A stretch of 64,000 nt of DNA, from NCBI GenBank assembly GCA_018266055.1, contig JAFDYT010000005.1, forward strand, positions 62,001-126,000, read 5' to 3'. Every line of letters starts with the position of its first letter. The first letter of the stretch is position 1. Shown piece by piece: positions 42,435-51,501 of the stretch. The DNA comes from Bacteroidota bacterium (GTDB lineage Bacteria; Bacteroidota; Bacteroidia; Cytophagales; Cyclobacteriaceae). A program made the translations under genes and the position numbers. The notes under the pieces were generated by a model. That model had not been told where the DNA came from and did not search any database. It saw only the letters and a list, made by a program, of their open reading frames with translations.

Positions 42435-43436
42435 CTATTTCTTCCTGGTTGACTTAACCGCAGCTTTTGGTTTCGCTGCTGCGGCCGGTTCAAAATCAGC
42501 TACTGAGTTTCTTACAAACGTTCCCCAGGTGAGGTTGTCTTTGCCCGGCTTTTGAGCTTTGGCTCTTTCCACTGCATACTTTGCCGCATGCTCTACTACC
42601 CATTCGAAATTTTCCTGACCCACGGATTTCACATCGGCGTCAGGGGCTGGATTGCAAAAATCGATGGCGTAAGGCACGCCGTCGCGCACAGCCATTTCAA
42701 CGGTATTAAAATCATAGCCCAGTGCGTTGCACAAATCCAGAACATAATCATGCACTTTTTTCACCAGCTTGTCGGATGCTGGCGGGCCATTCACCACATA
42801 GCGCAGGTGGTGCGGGTTGCGTGGTTCATACTGCATCACGCGCACGTATTTCCGCCCGAGGCAATAGCACCGGAAATATTCGGTGAAAATAATTTCTTCC
42901 TGAAGCATCATCACCAATTGGCCGGTTTCGCGGTACGCGTTAAAAAAATCGTCGGGGCCGTTTAGCTTATAAACGCTTTTCCACCCGCCACCAGCGTGAG
43001 GCTTCATGTAGGCAGGCCAGCCGATATGCGCGAATATTTTCTCCCAACTCAGCGGGAATTTCAAATTGCTGAACGAACTATCTTGTGTGTCGGTCGGTCT
43101 TTCGTGTGAGGGAAGAATCACCGTTTTAGGAACCGGTACTCCAAGCTTCACCGCGAGCGCATTGTTAAAAAACTTTTCATCGGCGCTCCACCAAAAGGGG
43201 TTATTGATCACCGCCGTGCCGCTGATGGCCGCGTTTTTCAAATAGGCGCGGTAAAAGGGTACGTCCTGCGAAATCCGGTCGATGATTACGGCGTAACCAT
43301 CGCCCACACCTTGTTGCACCATGTCGATGGAAACGGGCTCAGCCTGAATATCTTTCAATCCCATTTTGTTGATTCGCTCAACGAACGCTTCGGGAAATGA
43401 GCGCTCCATGCCGTGGAGTATTCCGATTTTTTTCAT
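42435..43436 (-). CDS. ATP-grasp ligase (RimK-like)
   Basis: 333 residues. ATP-grasp features in order: PAYMKPHAGGGWKSVYK with K145 and a glycine loop (149-151), MMLQEEIIFTEYFRCYCLG with the adenine-binding strand (178-194), and TVEMAVRDGVPYAIDFCNPAPD with the magnesium ligands E247, D259 and N262. A low-complexity lysine/alanine tail (AAAAKPKAAVKSTRKK) ends the protein. The family joins a carboxylate to an amine or thiol. It is cytosolic. The esterase gene is 30 bases upstream and the GCS2-type ligase is downstream beyond the GxxExxY insertion, suggesting two successive ligations. Substrate unknown. Confidence 0.9.
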   Translation of the reverse strand: MKKIGILHGMERSFPEAFVERINKMGLKDIQAEPVSIDMVQQGVGDGYAVIIDRISQDVPFYRAYLKNAAISGTAVINNPFWWSADEKFFNNALAVKLGVPVPKTVILPSHERPTDTQDSSFSNLKFPLSWEKIFAHIGWPAYMKPHAGGGWKSVYKLNGPDDFFNAYRETGQLVMMLQEEIIFTEYFRCYCLGRKYVRVMQYEPRNPHHLRYVVNGPPASDKLVKKVHDYVLDLCNALGYDFNTVEMAVRDGVPYAIDFCNPAPDADVKSVGQENFEWVVEHAAKYAVERAKAQKPGKDNLTWGTFVRNSVADFEPAAAAKPKAAVKSTRKK

Positions 43437-43466
43437 GTGCCTTTAGGTTTCAAATGGTTTGGTGAA

Positions 43467-44177
43467 CTACTTTATGAGTGATAGATAGTGAGGAAACATT
43501 TCGCGCCAGGCTGGCCAGTCGTGGGGTCGTTCAGGGCGAACGTCAAGCCAGTGGTGAATTCCCTTGGCGAATAGAATGTCCGCCATTTTTTCGTTGGCAT
43601 GCCAGCACATGTCGTGTGTGCCGGTACCCAATACCACAAACATATCTTGAAAGAAATTACTGTGAGCACCGGGAATAAAATCTGGCGGGTTATTGAAATA
43701 GACGTTGTCGTCGTAATATCCATCGAGCTGATCGCGGATATCAAAGGCTGCGCCCATATTAAAAACATATTTCACCACTTCCGGATGCCGGAATGCAAAG
43801 TTGGTGGCGTGGTATCCGCCGAAACTACACCCGGCCGTAGCCACGCGGCCTATGCCGGTTTCGCGTTGCGCCAGTGGCACGAGCTCGTTGTACACCATCT
43901 GATCATACCAAATGTGATTTCGTACACGATCGGCAGGATGAATATTTTTGTTGTACCAGCTGTCGCTATCTATTCCGTCGGGACAATAAATCTTCACGAG
44001 TCCTTCGTCAAGAAACCACGATACACTTTCAATCAATTTGAAATCCTTGTTTTCATAATACCGCCCCATCGAGGTTGGGAAAAGGATCACCGGATAGCCT
44101 CTCGTTCCAAAGGCAAGCACATCAATATCGCGGCTCAGCGCCGGTGAGTACCATCGGTGATGATGTTCGTGCGGCAT
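43467..44177 (-). CDS. Alpha/beta-hydrolase fold esterase
   Basis: 236 residues, cytosolic by sequence (no signal peptide). The nucleophile elbow is TAGCSFGGYHA, with the acid and base probably in the GTGTHDMCWHA and RPHDWPAW segments. It belongs to the putative esterase (esterase D-like) group. It starts the minus-strand run esterase, ATP-grasp, GxxExxY, GCS2, and is divergent from a second esterase 115 bases away. The two esterases are different in sequence. It may hydrolyse or transfer a product of the ligases (inference). Confidence 0.88.
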   Translation of the reverse strand: MPHEHHHRWYSPALSRDIDVLAFGTRGYPVILFPTSMGRYYENKDFKLIESVSWFLDEGLVKIYCPDGIDSDSWYNKNIHPADRVRNHIWYDQMVYNELVPLAQRETGIGRVATAGCSFGGYHATNFAFRHPEVVKYVFNMGAAFDIRDQLDGYYDDNVYFNNPPDFIPGAHSNFFQDMFVVLGTGTHDMCWHANEKMADILFAKGIHHWLDVRPERPHDWPAWREMFPHYLSLIK

Positions 44178-44217
44178 AATTTAATGATCAATAGTCAAGG
44201 CAATGAAAAAGATAGTT

Positions 44218-44225
44218 TATTTTTG
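44218..44225 (+). promoter_or_regulatory. Bacteroidota -7 promoter box (TATTTTTG)
   Basis: TATTTTTG matches TAnnTTTG exactly in the 115-base divergent region between the two esterase genes, 67 bases before the GTG start at 44293. The leader would be fairly long. Confidence 0.4.
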
Positions 44226-44292
44226 ACCCCTTTAAGTTGGCGAATAAAAACTTAACGACAAACAGTCGTCAAAAAATTAACCAAACGAAAAC

Positions 44293-45096
44293 GTGCGAGC
44301 GACCTACAGTGAAGAAACAATCTCGGCTTACTCCAGTTTATTGAATCGTGAGGTGACGGTGACTGTTTTGCTTCCGCCTGATTACAGTGCAGGCAACACT
44401 AAATTCCCTTTGCTGATACTCAACGATGGCCAGGACATGAAGGCGTTGAACCTGAAGCAAACGATTGAAGAACTTACTTCTGTTTCTGAGGTGGAGCACG
44501 TGATCGTTGCCGGTGTAGTGGCGGGCGATCGCCTGCAGGAATATGGAGTGGCGGCGCAGCGCGATTACCTCAAGCGCGGCCGGTCGGCCAAAGCATATAC
44601 AAAATACATCACCACCGAACTCATTCCGTATTTGATTTATAAATTTCCGGTTGATGCCGACGCGAATCGTCATGCTATTGCGGGTTGCTCAATGGGCGGG
44701 CTCAGTGCGATTGACATTGCATGGAATCACCCCGAACTGTTTCGAAGGGTGGGCGTATTCAGCGGATCATTTTGGTGGCGTAAGCGCGATAGCGCCAGCC
44801 GGTTTTATTCTGACCACCGCGACAGGCTGATGCATCGGCAGGTGCGCAACGGACGAAAAAAAGAAGGATTGAAATTTTGGTTTCAAACCGGGACACTCGA
44901 CGAGCAGAGTGACCGCAACAAAAACGGTGTGATCGATTCCATTGATGATACTCTCGATTTGATTGTGGAACTGGTGAAAAAAAATTATCGCCCGTTTTAT
45001 GACATTCACTATCACGAAGTGAAAGAAGGGCATCACGACATTAAAACCTGGGCCGAGGCATTTCCGGAATTTTTAAAATGGGCATTTGGAAAGTAA
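44293..45096 (+). CDS. Alpha/beta-hydrolase fold esterase (Fes/esterase D-like)
   Basis: 267 residues starting at GTG (44293). The frame opens with a region like other putative esterases: REVTVTVLLPPDY, FPLLILNDGQDM, then the nucleophile elbow AGCSMGGLSAID, with the acid probably in the TGTLDEQSDRNKNG loop and a catalytic His in KEGHHDIKTW near the end. There is no signal peptide, unlike ferric siderophore esterases of the periplasm. A HAD phosphatase gene begins 5 bases after the stop. With the divergent esterase it frames the ligase genes. Confidence 0.88.
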   Translation: MRATYSEETISAYSSLLNREVTVTVLLPPDYSAGNTKFPLLILNDGQDMKALNLKQTIEELTSVSEVEHVIVAGVVAGDRLQEYGVAAQRDYLKRGRSAKAYTKYITTELIPYLIYKFPVDADANRHAIAGCSMGGLSAIDIAWNHPELFRRVGVFSGSFWWRKRDSASRFYSDHRDRLMHRQVRNGRKKEGLKFWFQTGTLDEQSDRNKNGVIDSIDDTLDLIVELVKKNYRPFYDIHYHEVKEGHHDIKTWAEAFPEFLKWAFGK

Positions 45097-45100
45097 TGAT

Positions 45101-45715
45101 ATGGAGAAAGGAATAGAGACTATTGTGTTTGACCTTGGCGGCGTGTTGATCGATTGGAATCCTCGCCACCTGTACCGGAAAATTTTTAAAACCGAAGACG
45201 AGATTGAATGGTTTTTGCAAAACGTGTGCACCCACGACTGGAATGAAAAGCAGGATGCAGGCCGATCTTTTGAAGAAGCGACGCAAGAACTGCTTGAAAA
45301 ATTTCCCGAACACGAAGAGCCCATTCGTGCCTGGTACGGGCGCTGGGAAGAAACCATCAACGGACCGATTCATGATACTGTTGAAATCCTGAAAGAAATT
45401 CGTGACTCAAAGAAATACAGATTGTATGCTCTCACCAACTGGTCGGCGCAGACTTTTCCGTGGGCGCTGAGCAATTTTGAATATCTCCATTGGTTTGAAG
45501 GCATCGTCGTGAGCGGCCACGAGAAAACCAGAAAGCCCTTTCCGGAATTCTATCAAATTCTTTTGGACCGCTATTCGATTGATCCGGCCAAAACAATTTT
45601 TATTGACGACGTTCCACGCAATCTTGGCGGAGCGGAGGCGATGGGTATTCGAGGGATTCATTTTCAAAGTCCAGATCAGTTGCGGGCCGACCTGAAGGTC
45701 TTGGGTCTTCTCTAA
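45101..45715 (+). CDS. HAD superfamily hydrolase (IA variant)
   Basis: 204 residues from MEKGIET. HAD motif I is IVFDLGGVLIDWN, in which the second Asp of DxD is Gly as in YihX/epoxide hydrolase-like members. Motif II is LTNWS, a lysine follows in HEKTRKP, and motif IV is FIDDVPRNL. The cap is a small helical bundle (about 16-80). Members are sugar phosphatases or dehalogenase-like. It follows the esterase gene by 5 bases and is likely co-transcribed with it. An in-frame TTG at 45086 is rejected as start because it would overlap the esterase stop. Confidence 0.9.
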   Translation: MEKGIETIVFDLGGVLIDWNPRHLYRKIFKTEDEIEWFLQNVCTHDWNEKQDAGRSFEEATQELLEKFPEHEEPIRAWYGRWEETINGPIHDTVEILKEIRDSKKYRLYALTNWSAQTFPWALSNFEYLHWFEGIVVSGHEKTRKPFPEFYQILLDRYSIDPAKTIFIDDVPRNLGGAEAMGIRGIHFQSPDQLRADLKVLGLL

Positions 45716-45808
45716 TAATTTTCTCACGCTAATTCGAGAGGCGCTGTGTTACCAAACATAGGCCAGGGGTATAGACCGTTTTTGAGTTTATTCACCAGCC
45801 TCCTTGGT

Positions 45809-46087
45809 ATGCCGATCAAAGCCCTTCTTCTGCAAGATGAAAATTCATACGCTGAACAATCGCTGACCGTCGATCAGCCTCATTCGGTGAAAATCATTGG
45901 CACTTCAATGTCTGTGGCAGAAGCCAGAGCGAAAATCAAAATTCATCCCGCCGAAGTTATTTTCATCAATGTTCCCGTTTCCGAATCGGATTATTATCAG
46001 ATGAAAAACAAGATCGAATACCAAACGATTTATCACTCAGAGTTGATGATCGAAGCCGTAACCAAGGCGCTTCAGATTATCGAGTAA
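45809..46087 (+). CDS. Small hypothetical protein, possibly receiver-like
   Basis: From Met22 of the longer frame (45809, MPIKALLLQDENSYAEQ) it is 92 residues. The pattern of a short beta strand with LLQDE, then VKIIGTSMSVAEARAKI and PAEVIFINVPVSESDYYQM, faintly resembles a truncated response-regulator receiver (strand with acidic residues, then strand with VIFIN), but the phospho-acceptor Asp is not present. I do not recognise it. The first 21 residues of the longer frame look like read-through of the intergenic DNA. Confidence 0.5.
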   Translation: MPIKALLLQDENSYAEQSLTVDQPHSVKIIGTSMSVAEARAKIKIHPAEVIFINVPVSESDYYQMKNKIEYQTIYHSELMIEAVTKALQIIE

Positions 46088-46169
46088 CACCCCAATTGGT
46101 TTTTACCGGGGCAAGCATGAACTTTGTCGGCGGGAAATTGTTTTTCCGCTACACTAACCACCATTCATT

Positions 46170-47159
46170 ATGCAAATTCGAAATCTGGGATCGCAGGGAA
46201 TAAAAACGTCGCAGCTTGGCCTCGGCTGCATGGGCATGTCTGAATTTTATGGAGCCGGCAACGACGAAGAATCTATCCGCGTCATTCATCGCGCTATTGA
46301 ACTCGGTGTTTCCTTTCTCGACACAGCCGATATGTACGGGCCATTCACCAACGAGATTTTGTTGAGCAAAGCCTTGAAAGGCAAACGTGATAAAGTCACA
46401 CTCGCCACTAAATTTGGAATCGTACGAAATCCAACGGATCCTACAGTTCGCGGAATGAACGGCAAACCGGAGTATGTGCAGCAAGCCTGTGAGGCAAGTT
46501 TGAAACGACTGAATGTAGAGGTAATCGATCTTTACTATTTGCATCGTGTTGATCCGGCCACGCCGATTGAAGATACGGTGGGTGCTATGGGCCAGCTGGT
46601 GAAGCAAGGAAAAGTAAAAGCCATTGGCCTTTCGGAAGTGTCGCCTGCTACATTGCGCAAGGCGCACAAAATTCATCCGATTACGGCGCTACAAACAGAA
46701 TATTCATTGTGGAGCCGTGAACCGGAAGACGAGCTTTTGAAAACCTGCCGTGAACTGGGCGTAGCCTTTGTAGCCTATTCGCCGTTAGGCCGCGGCTTTC
46801 TTACAGGCCAGATTAAAAAATTTGAAGACTTTGAAGCCAACGATTTTCGTCGGTACTCGCCACGTTTTCAAGGAGAGAATTTTCAAAAAAATCTTGACAT
46901 CGTAAAAAAACTGGAATCACTCGCCGCTAAAAAAGGATGCACTACATCGCAACTAGCGCTAGCGTGGGTGATGGCCCAAGGCGACCATATCTTCCCGATT
47001 CCGGGAACGAAGCGCATCAAATACCTGGAAGAAAATGTAGGTGCGCTCAACGTAAAATTCACCAAAGAAGAACTCACCGACATCGATGCGATTGCGCCCA
47101 AAGGTGCAGCAGCGGGTCTGCGATATCCTGAGGCAAGCATGAAGGTGCTGAATGCGTAA
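46170..47159 (+). CDS. Aldo/keto reductase
   Basis: 329 residues of the AKR superfamily (AKR13/YakC-like). It has the catalytic Asp and Tyr in [14 protein letters not shown], the Lys in LATKFG, and the His in YYLHRVDP. The NADPH-binding end has [16 protein letters not shown]. Such enzymes reduce aldehydes and ketones with broad range. It is single-gene; a near-consensus -7 box (GAACTTTG) lies about 50 bases upstream. It is convergent with the next gene, 4 bases apart. Confidence 0.94.
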   Translation: MQIRNLGSQGIKTSQLGLGCMGMSEFYGAGNDEESIRVIHRAIELGVSFLDTADMYGPFTNEILLSKALKGKRDKVTLATKFGIVRNPTDPTVRGMNGKPEYVQQACEASLKRLNVEVIDLYYLHRVDPATPIEDTVGAMGQLVKQGKVKAIGLSEVSPATLRKAHKIHPITALQTEYSLWSREPEDELLKTCRELGVAFVAYSPLGRGFLTGQIKKFEDFEANDFRRYSPRFQGENFQKNLDIVKKLESLAAKKGCTTSQLALAWVMAQGDHIFPIPGTKRIKYLEENVGALNVKFTKEELTDIDAIAPKGAAAGLRYPEASMKVLNA

Positions 47160-47163
47160 ATGA

Positions 47164-47751
47164 TTATTTTTTCTTCGGCGGATCAATCATGATGTGCGCA
47201 CGATGTGTGCCGGCATCCATGATCCACGGTAAGCCTGGGCCTACTGGTTTGGTAGGCAAACCTGTACTTTCGGCGGTGGCAAAGGGAATGTAAATCACCG
47301 ACCGTTCGTAGCCATCTTGTACTTCACCTGTTACCGGATTGTATTTTTCTTTGTCGGCTGTGTAAATCAAAAGTGTGGCCGGCAATTTGGGCATCACTAG
47401 TATTCCGCTTTTCACTTCCTGCTCACGGATATCGAAAATCTGTTGAAAGGTTTTTCCTAGCTTTTTCAATTCGCGGCCACGCGCCATGAAGGGATCAAGG
47501 CTTTTGTGGTAGCACGATATGTTCAAACCTGGCTGTGCTGGATCATCGGCGAGACAAACCATTTCGTTTTCGCCTTTGCGCAACACAATGAATTCGCCTT
47601 TTGGCGAATAGCCATACACCATGGCTTTCTCTTTGTATTCGTCAGGGCAAGCGAGTAATGCGGTTTTGATTTGTACGTCGGCCGAGGGGATAGTCTGTGC
47701 AAAAATACTCCCCGCACCACTCAGCAGTAAGAGAAGAAGTTTTGTTTTCAT
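47164..47751 (-). CDS. Secreted hypothetical protein
   Basis: 195 residues with a signal peptide (cleavage near FAQT, about residue 19). The mature part begins with an acidic helical section, has two cysteines that could pair (LLACPDEYK and ISCYHKSLD), and ends with PWIMDAGTHRAHIMIDPPKKK. I do not recognise the family. It is downstream of rocD on the same strand with 15 bases between, so they could be co-transcribed, but a functional link is not evident. Confidence 0.75.
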   Translation of the reverse strand: MKTKLLLLLLSGAGSIFAQTIPSADVQIKTALLACPDEYKEKAMVYGYSPKGEFIVLRKGENEMVCLADDPAQPGLNISCYHKSLDPFMARGRELKKLGKTFQQIFDIREQEVKSGILVMPKLPATLLIYTADKEKYNPVTGEVQDGYERSVIYIPFATAESTGLPTKPVGPGLPWIMDAGTHRAHIMIDPPKKK

Positions 47752-47766
47752 AATCCATGTTTTGGT

Positions 47767-48999
47767 TTAAAAAGCAAGTACACTTTTTTCAATCAGGTCG
47801 CAGCACTCGTGAATCTGCTCTTCGGTAATGACCAACGGAGGCGCCAGCCTTATGATGTTTCCGTGCGTCGGTTTGGCGAGCAATCCATTTTCAGCAAACT
47901 TCAAACAAAGGTTCCAGGCCGTGTCGCTTTCAGGAGTATCGTTGATCACAATTGCGTTGAGCAGTCCTTTGCCGCGAACTAACGTGATCAGGTTGGTTTT
48001 CTTTTTCAGCGCATTCATGCGGTCGCGGAATATAATTCCGAGACGCTCGGCATTTTCAGCAAGCTTTTCATCTTTCACCACTTGCAGCGCCTCTACTACT
48101 ACGGCAGCAGCCAGCGGATTGCCGCCGAACGTAGAGCCATGTTCACCCGGTTTGATCACCAACATTACTTCATCGTCAGCGAGTACAAGCGAAATAGGAA
48201 GTACGCCACCTGATAATGCTTTGCCCAATATGAGCAAGTCGGGCCTTACATTTTCATGATCGCCGGCCAGCATTTTGCCCGTGCGTGCAATGCCCGTCTG
48301 TATTTCATCCATCATCAGCAACACATTGTGCTGACGGCACAGTTTCTCCGCAGCCTTCAGATAGCCATCATGCGGCACAAACACCCCAGCTTCGCCTTGA
48401 ATAGGTTCGATCCATAGCGCACATACATTTTTGTTCGCCAATGCTTTTTCAAGTGCAGCGATGTCATCGTAGTTCACAATATCGAAGCCAGGCATAAATG
48501 GCCCGAAATTTTTGGTAGACGACGGATCGGTAGAAGCAGAAATTATAGTTGTGGTGCGACCGTGAAAATTTTGTTTCACTGCTACAATCACAGCCTTATT
48601 GTCTTCAATTCCTTTTTTGGTGTAGCCCCACTTGCGCGCCAGTTTTATCGCCGTTTCATTTGCTTCGGCGCCGCTGTTCATAAACAGTGCTTTTTGATAG
48701 CCGAATGTATCGCATACATATTTTTCGGCCAGACCCAATTTGTCGTTATAAAAGGCGCGTGAGGTAAGTGTAAGTTCTTTCGCCTGATTGATCAACGCAC
48801 TTACAATGCGTGGATGACAGTGCCCCTGATTAACGGCGCTGTACGCCGACAGAAAGTCAAAATAGCGTTTGCCTTCCACATCCCATAGAAAAACACCCTC
48901 ACCTTTGGTGAGAACCACAGGCAACGGATGATAATTGTGAGCGCCGTATTTTTCTTCGAGTGCAATGGCCTCATGGGCCGATGCGATTGTGTCAACCAT
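47767..48999 (-). CDS. rocD: Ornithine-oxo-acid aminotransferase
   Basis: A PLP enzyme that converts ornithine and 2-oxoglutarate to glutamate semialdehyde and glutamate in arginine/ornithine breakdown. From [10 protein letters not shown] at 48999 it is 410 residues, the usual size; the longer frame to 49053 adds an atypical hydrophobic leader. [12 protein letters not shown] and [17 protein letters not shown] are strong ornithine aminotransferase signatures. The cofactor Asp is in [15 protein letters not shown] and the Schiff-base lysine in [10 protein letters not shown]. Confidence 0.95.
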   Translation of the reverse strand: MVDTIASAHEAIALEEKYGAHNYHPLPVVLTKGEGVFLWDVEGKRYFDFLSAYSAVNQGHCHPRIVSALINQAKELTLTSRAFYNDKLGLAEKYVCDTFGYQKALFMNSGAEANETAIKLARKWGYTKKGIEDNKAVIVAVKQNFHGRTTTIISASTDPSSTKNFGPFMPGFDIVNYDDIAALEKALANKNVCALWIEPIQGEAGVFVPHDGYLKAAEKLCRQHNVLLMMDEIQTGIARTGKMLAGDHENVRPDLLILGKALSGGVLPISLVLADDEVMLVIKPGEHGSTFGGNPLAAAVVVEALQVVKDEKLAENAERLGIIFRDRMNALKKKTNLITLVRGKGLLNAIVINDTPESDTAWNLCLKFAENGLLAKPTHGNIIRLAPPLVITEEQIHECCDLIEKSVLAF

Positions 49000-49082
49000 A
49001 ACCTGAAAAATTAAAATCTGAGGAATACCAAAGGTACCCAAAAGGCCTTGCAAAGCCTAATAAAATCGGGCGATGCGTGCGG

Positions 49083-49559
49083 CTACTTTTTCTTTTCGAG
49101 CTCGTTGATCATGGGGATGCTCTCCAGAATGTTTGTGCGAATCTGACTTTGCAGATACCATTCGATTTGATAAAACTGTGCGGCTGCGTTGATCCCGATA
49201 GCCTTTTTGATTTTGTTGTAGTACCGCGCGATGAGTTTGTCCTGGCTGGTGGTGAGCAAAATAATATCTTCCATGATCTCGTCCGTTTCTTTGGCTGAGA
49301 GGGTGGTGTAATTCTTTACGTAATTATTGAGTACGGCGAAACGCTTTTCGCCGAGCTGCCTCCGGTGACTCTCGTAATCATTATACAGCTTCCAGAAAAC
49401 ATCTTGCTTGGCGCCTTCTACTTTCACAAACTCGCTGATGATATCTTTTTTGGGTGTGCCAAACAACGTTTTAAAGAGTTGTGTTTCGTCGTGATTGATC
49501 TGGCCGAAGAGCAAAGACGAAGAGATCATAAAAAAGCCAAAGACAAGAAGGTTTTTCAT
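49083..49559 (-). CDS. Secreted helical hypothetical protein
   Basis: 158 residues with a signal peptide (to about LFGQ, residue 20) and an almost wholly helical, charged mature part including FWKLYNDYESHRRQLGEKR and YYNKIKKAIG. The helical, Lys/Arg/Glu-rich build recalls Spy-like periplasmic chaperones or sensors, but no LTxxQ motif is present, so this is only a comparison. It is upstream of rocD on the same strand with an 83-base gap, and divergent from the RmuC-like gene. Confidence 0.75.
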   Translation of the reverse strand: MKNLLVFGFFMISSSLLFGQINHDETQLFKTLFGTPKKDIISEFVKVEGAKQDVFWKLYNDYESHRRQLGEKRFAVLNNYVKNYTTLSAKETDEIMEDIILLTTSQDKLIARYYNKIKKAIGINAAAQFYQIEWYLQSQIRTNILESIPMINELEKKK

Positions 49560-49729
49560 TGAAACGATTTTAATAACCTAAGATAAGAATTTAATTTAAC
49601 CTGATACCGGCGATGAAAGGAAATTCTGGTTTTGGCGCTTTTTCTCCCGGCGGATTAGCCGATGAGTCGGCAATAAACTCATTGTAAACGGATCGAAATG
49701 ACCTACCTTTACGGGAATAAATTGAGTGC

Positions 49730-51112
49730 ATGGATTTTAATTTCGATAGCTTGAAAAGAACGTTTGAAAAACTGGCCGGAATGGGTTGGTGGCAACGCCT
49801 TTTTGGCTGGGGAAAAGTAAAGGCAGAACTGGTGGAGGCGAACGGCGAACTGCAACGGCTGCTGGCTAGAGCCGAATTGTTGAAAGCTGAAAACCTTAAA
49901 CTCGAAAACGCACTTTCTCTTGAAAAAGGAAACTCGGCCAATCTCATTCAAAATGTAAACCGTTTTGAAAATGAAGTTTCGGCGCTAAAAGTATCGAACG
50001 ATTTTTTATTGAAAGAAAAAGAAGAGCGTACCAAAGAGCTCTCGCGCCTGGAAGAAGCCAATCGGATCTATTTGAAAAGAGGAACGGAGCTATCGAACGA
50101 ACTTTCAGTCACTCGCAGCAACCTTGAGCGCACCGAGCAGGAATCGAAAAAACTCAAAGAACAGGTTACGCAGTTTCAAAGCCTTGAAGATCACCGTCGC
50201 GTGGAATACGAAAAATCAATGTCGTCGCTCAATCTTATTCAGCAGAAGCTGCAAAAAGACCGTGAGGCAGAAGTGGAAACCAGAAACCGCGCAGAGATTG
50301 ATCGTATCCGCAAGCTGAGGGAAACCTGGTCGGCGCACGAAGACAATGTGAAAGGCCGCATCAAAGCCATCTGCAATCGCCACGGTGTAGATTATGTGGA
50401 CAAGGTGCCGTTCAGAGGTAGCCCTGACAATACTATTCGGATCAAGGATGAATACATTGTGTTCGATGCGAAAAGCCCGGCCAATGACGACTTGTCCAAC
50501 TTCCCGTCGTACATTAAAAATCAGACAGAGAACGTGAGCAAATACGTGCGTGAAGAAGGTGTGCGCCGCGAAGTTTTTTTAGTGGTGCCTACCAACGCGT
50601 TGGAGCTGCTCGGCCAGTACGAATACAAGCTCGCCGATTACCGGGTGTATGTGATTTCGATTGATTCACTCGAGCCGGTGATTCTGGCGCTGCGTAAAAT
50701 TGAAGACTATGATTTTGTAGATCAGCTTAGCCCGGAAGAGCGTGAAAATATTTGCCGCGTGATCGGCAAGTTTGTTCATCTCTCAAAAAGAAGAATTCAG
50801 ATCGACGGATTTTTTGCCAAACAATTCTTTGAACTCGTCTACCGCAGCGAGGCCGATTTGCCCAAGGATATTCTGGATAAGGTGGTAGAGTTTGAGAAAT
50901 CGGAAATGCTAAATCCGCCTACGGAAAAAAGAGCGAAGCAAATTAATTTGAAAGAATTGGAGCTTGAATCGGACAAACTAAAAAGCGAAGCCAACCAAAA
51001 GGGCATTGTGATGCAAGATGCCTTGCTATCCAAAGGCTTGAATAAACTGCCGCTATATACTACGCAAGTAGAAAACCCAAAGAATACCGAGCAGGCCGAT
51101 TTGTTTGAATAA
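49730..51112 (+). CDS. Coiled-coil protein with RmuC-like PD-(D/E)xK nuclease core
   Basis: 460 residues. The N-terminal 30-210 region is a long coiled coil. A nuclease-like core follows: GSPDNTIRI (D233) and EYIVFDAKSP with D246-A-K248, spaced as in RmuC-type PD-(D/E)xK enzymes, then FPSYIKNQTENVSKYV and VFLVVPTNALELLG, also typical of RmuC. E. coli RmuC limits recombination of inverted repeats. A C-terminal helical tail follows. A near-consensus -7 box (TACCTTTA 49704-49711) precedes it. The GroES-like gene follows after 11 bases. RmuC kinship is inference from motif order. Confidence 0.75.
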   Translation: MDFNFDSLKRTFEKLAGMGWWQRLFGWGKVKAELVEANGELQRLLARAELLKAENLKLENALSLEKGNSANLIQNVNRFENEVSALKVSNDFLLKEKEERTKELSRLEEANRIYLKRGTELSNELSVTRSNLERTEQESKKLKEQVTQFQSLEDHRRVEYEKSMSSLNLIQQKLQKDREAEVETRNRAEIDRIRKLRETWSAHEDNVKGRIKAICNRHGVDYVDKVPFRGSPDNTIRIKDEYIVFDAKSPANDDLSNFPSYIKNQTENVSKYVREEGVRREVFLVVPTNALELLGQYEYKLADYRVYVISIDSLEPVILALRKIEDYDFVDQLSPEERENICRVIGKFVHLSKRRIQIDGFFAKQFFELVYRSEADLPKDILDKVVEFEKSEMLNPPTEKRAKQINLKELELESDKLKSEANQKGIVMQDALLSKGLNKLPLYTTQVENPKNTEQADLFE

Positions 51113-51123
51113 GTTGAAAAAGT

Positions 51124-51501
51124 ATGAAGGTAACAGCAGACAATAAATTGAAGAAGTTAATTGTAGTAGGAGATCGTGTGCTGATTCGTCCCGCTAAGGA
51201 ATCAGATCGCACCGAAAGTGGGTTGTACCTGCCGCCCGGCGTGCAAGAGAAAGAGAAGATTCAGCGCGGTTATGTAATCAAGGTAGGGCCGGGTTATCCG
51301 CTTCCCATGCCAGCCGACGAAGACGATTTATGGAAAGGAAAAGAAGACCAGGTCAAGTACTTGCCACTGCAAGCGCAGGAAGGTGATATGGCTATATTCC
51401 TGCAAAAGGGCGCCATTGAAGTGATGTACGAAAACGAAAAGTATTTTATCGTGCCGCAAGCTTCCATACTGATGCTGGAACGCGAAGAGGATCTGGCTTA
51501 A
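51124..51501 (+). CDS. GroES-like co-chaperone
   Basis: 125 residues, longer than the roughly 95-residue standard GroES. The chaperonin-10 pattern is clear: KLIVVGDRVLIRPAKES and SGLYLPPGVQEKEKIQRGYVIKVGPG (mobile loop region). An insertion of about 25 residues (PLPMPADEDDLWKGKEDQVK) precedes the last strands, which have DMAIFLQKGAIEVMYENEKYFIV. No groEL is adjacent. It probably shares a transcript with the RmuC-like gene. It may be a paralogue of the main GroES, with altered partners. Confidence 0.88.
   Translation: MKVTADNKLKKLIVVGDRVLIRPAKESDRTESGLYLPPGVQEKEKIQRGYVIKVGPGYPLPMPADEDDLWKGKEDQVKYLPLQAQEGDMAIFLQKGAIEVMYENEKYFIVPQASILMLEREEDLA

Noticed and set aside
45746-45808. N-terminal 21 residues of the small frame at 45746
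   Set aside because: They read as intergenic sequence with no support; Met22 at 45809 is the better start.
51124-51501. Main groES-groEL operon
   Set aside because: No groEL is adjacent and the protein has an atypical insertion; treated as a GroES-like paralogue.
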